The position numbers and the translations under genes were made by a program. Of a stretch of DNA of 7,765 bases, positions 6,892-7,765 are shown one piece after another. Source of the DNA: Chromatiaceae bacterium (GTDB lineage Bacteria > Pseudomonadota > Gammaproteobacteria > Chromatiales > Chromatiaceae). Within the stretch, counting starts at the first letter, position 1, and every line of letters starts with the position of its first letter. Location of the stretch: positions 1 to 7,765 of the forward strand of contig DTXR01000491.1 in NCBI GenBank assembly GCA_012962365.1. The letters are read 5' to 3'. Below the pieces are notes generated by a model that was given only the letters and a program-made list of their open reading frames with translations, had not been told where the DNA came from and did no database searches.

Positions 6892-7341
6892 ATGAAAAAA
6901 CTGATTATTTTGTTTGGCTTCCTGCTGGCTCTGCCCGTCCAGGCGGCCGAGGGGCTGGTGAGCATAGGCAGCAGCCACGATGTGGCCAAAACCGTGGATC
7001 GACTGGATAAAGTGGTAAGCGCCGCAGGCTTTAGGGTATTCGCCCGTATCGACCACGGCAAGGCGGCGAAGGGTGTCGATATCGCACTCAAGCCGGTGGA
7101 ATTGCTGATTTTCGGCAAGCCAAAGGCCGGTTCCCTGCTCATGCAGAGCCAGCCCAGCGTAGCCATCGATCTGCCCATGAAATACCTGGTCTGGGAAGAT
7201 GCGCAGGGGCTGGTCAAAATCGGCTGGAATGAACCCGCCTGGATCGCAGCCCGTCATGGCATCACAGACAGGGGCAAGCTGGTGCAGAAAATGACCGGCG
7301 CCCTGCGCAAGCTCGCTACCAAGGCAGCCGGTAAGGAGTAA
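6892..7341 (+). CDS. Exported DUF302 family protein
   Basis: This 149-residue protein has a clear signal peptide (MKKLIILFGFLLALPVQA, likely cut after A18 or A19), leaving a periplasmic DUF302 domain of about 125 residues. Matches to the family pattern are VAKTVDRLDKVVSAAGFRVFARIDH (spanning about 31-55), ELLIFGKPKAGSLLM (about 70-84), IDLPMKYLVWED (about 92-103) and the WIAARHGI segment. DUF302 proteins are small alpha/beta proteins, single-domain or duplicated. Their biochemical role is not established, so none is given here. The gene follows the thioredoxin-like gene by 37 bases and has its own strong ribosome binding site. Its TAA overlaps the ATG of glnE by one base, so it is probably co-transcribed with glnE and may share a transcript with the thioredoxin-like gene. 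Confidence 0.92.
   Translation: MKKLIILFGFLLALPVQAAEGLVSIGSSHDVAKTVDRLDKVVSAAGFRVFARIDHGKAAKGVDIALKPVELLIFGKPKAGSLLMQSQPSVAIDLPMKYLVWEDAQGLVKIGWNEPAWIAARHGITDRGKLVQKMTGALRKLATKAAGKE
7333..7338 (+). promoter_or_regulatory. Ribosome binding site AAGGAG just before glnE
   Basis: The site lies in the last codons of the DUF302 gene, only 2 bases from ATG 7341. This spacing is shorter than usual, so entry at glnE may rely on ribosomes finishing the upstream gene (TAATG overlap). Confidence 0.5.
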
Positions 7342-7765
7342 TGACCGAAACCGACCGGCTGGATAAGCTGCGGGCCGACTGGTTGGCGCTGCCCCAGGCG
7401 GCGCAGCTTGCAGACACGGAATTCAACGAAGAGCTGATACAGGTCTGGGCTGCTAGTGAATACGTGGCTCAGACCTGTTTGCGTTCGCCTGATCTATTGC
7501 TGGCGCTATACCGGGACAAGGCGCTGGGTCAGCGGCTGAAGCCAGGACAGATGGCGGCGCAGCTCACGGGCGTACTCGAGTCTGTCGAAGATGAAGATGC
7601 CCTGCTGCAGTCATTGCGCCGGTTTCGCCGAGGCCAGATGCTGCGCATTATCTGGCGGGATATCATGCGCAAGGCCGCACTGGAAGAAACCCTCGAAGAC
7701 CTTTCAGAGCTGGCGGATATCTGCATTCGCCAGGCTCTTGGCAAACTCATGGCCTGGGCGGTGGC
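7341..7765 (+). CDS. glnE: Glutamine synthetase adenylyltransferase/adenylyl-removing enzyme, N-terminal part (cut by window edge)
   Basis: The first 141 codons are open to the right edge; the full family is about 950 residues, so most of the gene lies outside. The diagnostic stretch is LRRFRRGQMLRIIWRD (92-107) followed by LEETLEDLSELADICI (114-129), which is typical of the start of the GlnE N-terminal domain. The preceding region with SEYVAQTCLRSPDLL (39-53) also fits. GlnE is a cytoplasmic bifunctional enzyme that attaches AMP to, and removes it from, a tyrosine of glutamine synthetase, under control of PII protein and glutamine. The N-terminal half carries the AMP-removing activity, but its catalytic motif lies beyond this window. 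The start is placed at the ATG overlapping the DUF302 stop. It shares no evident function with the signalling genes to the left. Confidence 0.93.
   Translation, partial: MTETDRLDKLRADWLALPQAAQLADTEFNEELIQVWAASEYVAQTCLRSPDLLLALYRDKALGQRLKPGQMAAQLTGVLESVEDEDALLQSLRRFRRGQMLRIIWRDIMRKAALEETLEDLSELADICIRQALGKLMAWAV

Noticed and set aside
6781..7257. Open frame of 158 codons on the minus strand.
   Set aside because: It is the reverse of the DUF302 gene and lacks any motif.

Overview
The window looks like chromosomal DNA of a gammaproteobacterium, or a close relative, of moderately high GC. The evidence is the start of a typical proteobacterial glnE at the right edge, plus the codon style and the closely packed, signal-peptide-rich genes. 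I cannot name a genus. There is no sign of mobile elements, tRNA, rRNA or CRISPR, and codon use looks even across the genes.

Layout, left to right. Bases 1-142 are a short left-edge stretch with no gene I can support; it holds a clean inverted repeat (81-99). Bases 143-5079, on the minus strand, are a two-gene signalling operon. The upstream gene (985-5079) is a very large hybrid sensor histidine kinase: signal peptide, PhnD-like periplasmic ligand-binding domain, one membrane anchor, three PAS domains, HisKA, HATPase, receiver, Hpt and a helical tail. The downstream gene (143-988) overlaps it by an ATGA and encodes a receiver-LuxR-type response regulator. Together they can form a full His-Asp-His-Asp phosphorelay: H772 to D1065 to H1214 of the kinase, then D58 of the regulator.

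Bases 5080-5291 are a divergent intergenic region carrying a second inverted repeat (5174-5196). From 5292 rightward come three plus-strand genes. The first is an exported thioredoxin-fold protein with a CPPC active site and a long helical C-terminal region. The second is a small exported DUF302 protein with a strong ribosome binding site. The third is the first 141 codons of glnE (glutamine synthetase adenylyltransferase/adenylyl-removing enzyme), which overlaps the DUF302 gene by one base.

The most interesting signal is that the two inverted repeats share the same core and spacing, GGTA-N7-TACC, and lie just outside the two ends of the kinase/regulator operon. The simplest reading is that they are binding sites of the LuxR-type regulator, one in the promoter region shared with the divergent thioredoxin-like gene and one at the left edge. 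The PhnD-like sensor, with an adjacent cysteine pair near its start, facing a periplasmic CPPC protein, suggests but does not prove a system responding to a sulfur compound or to thiol redox state.
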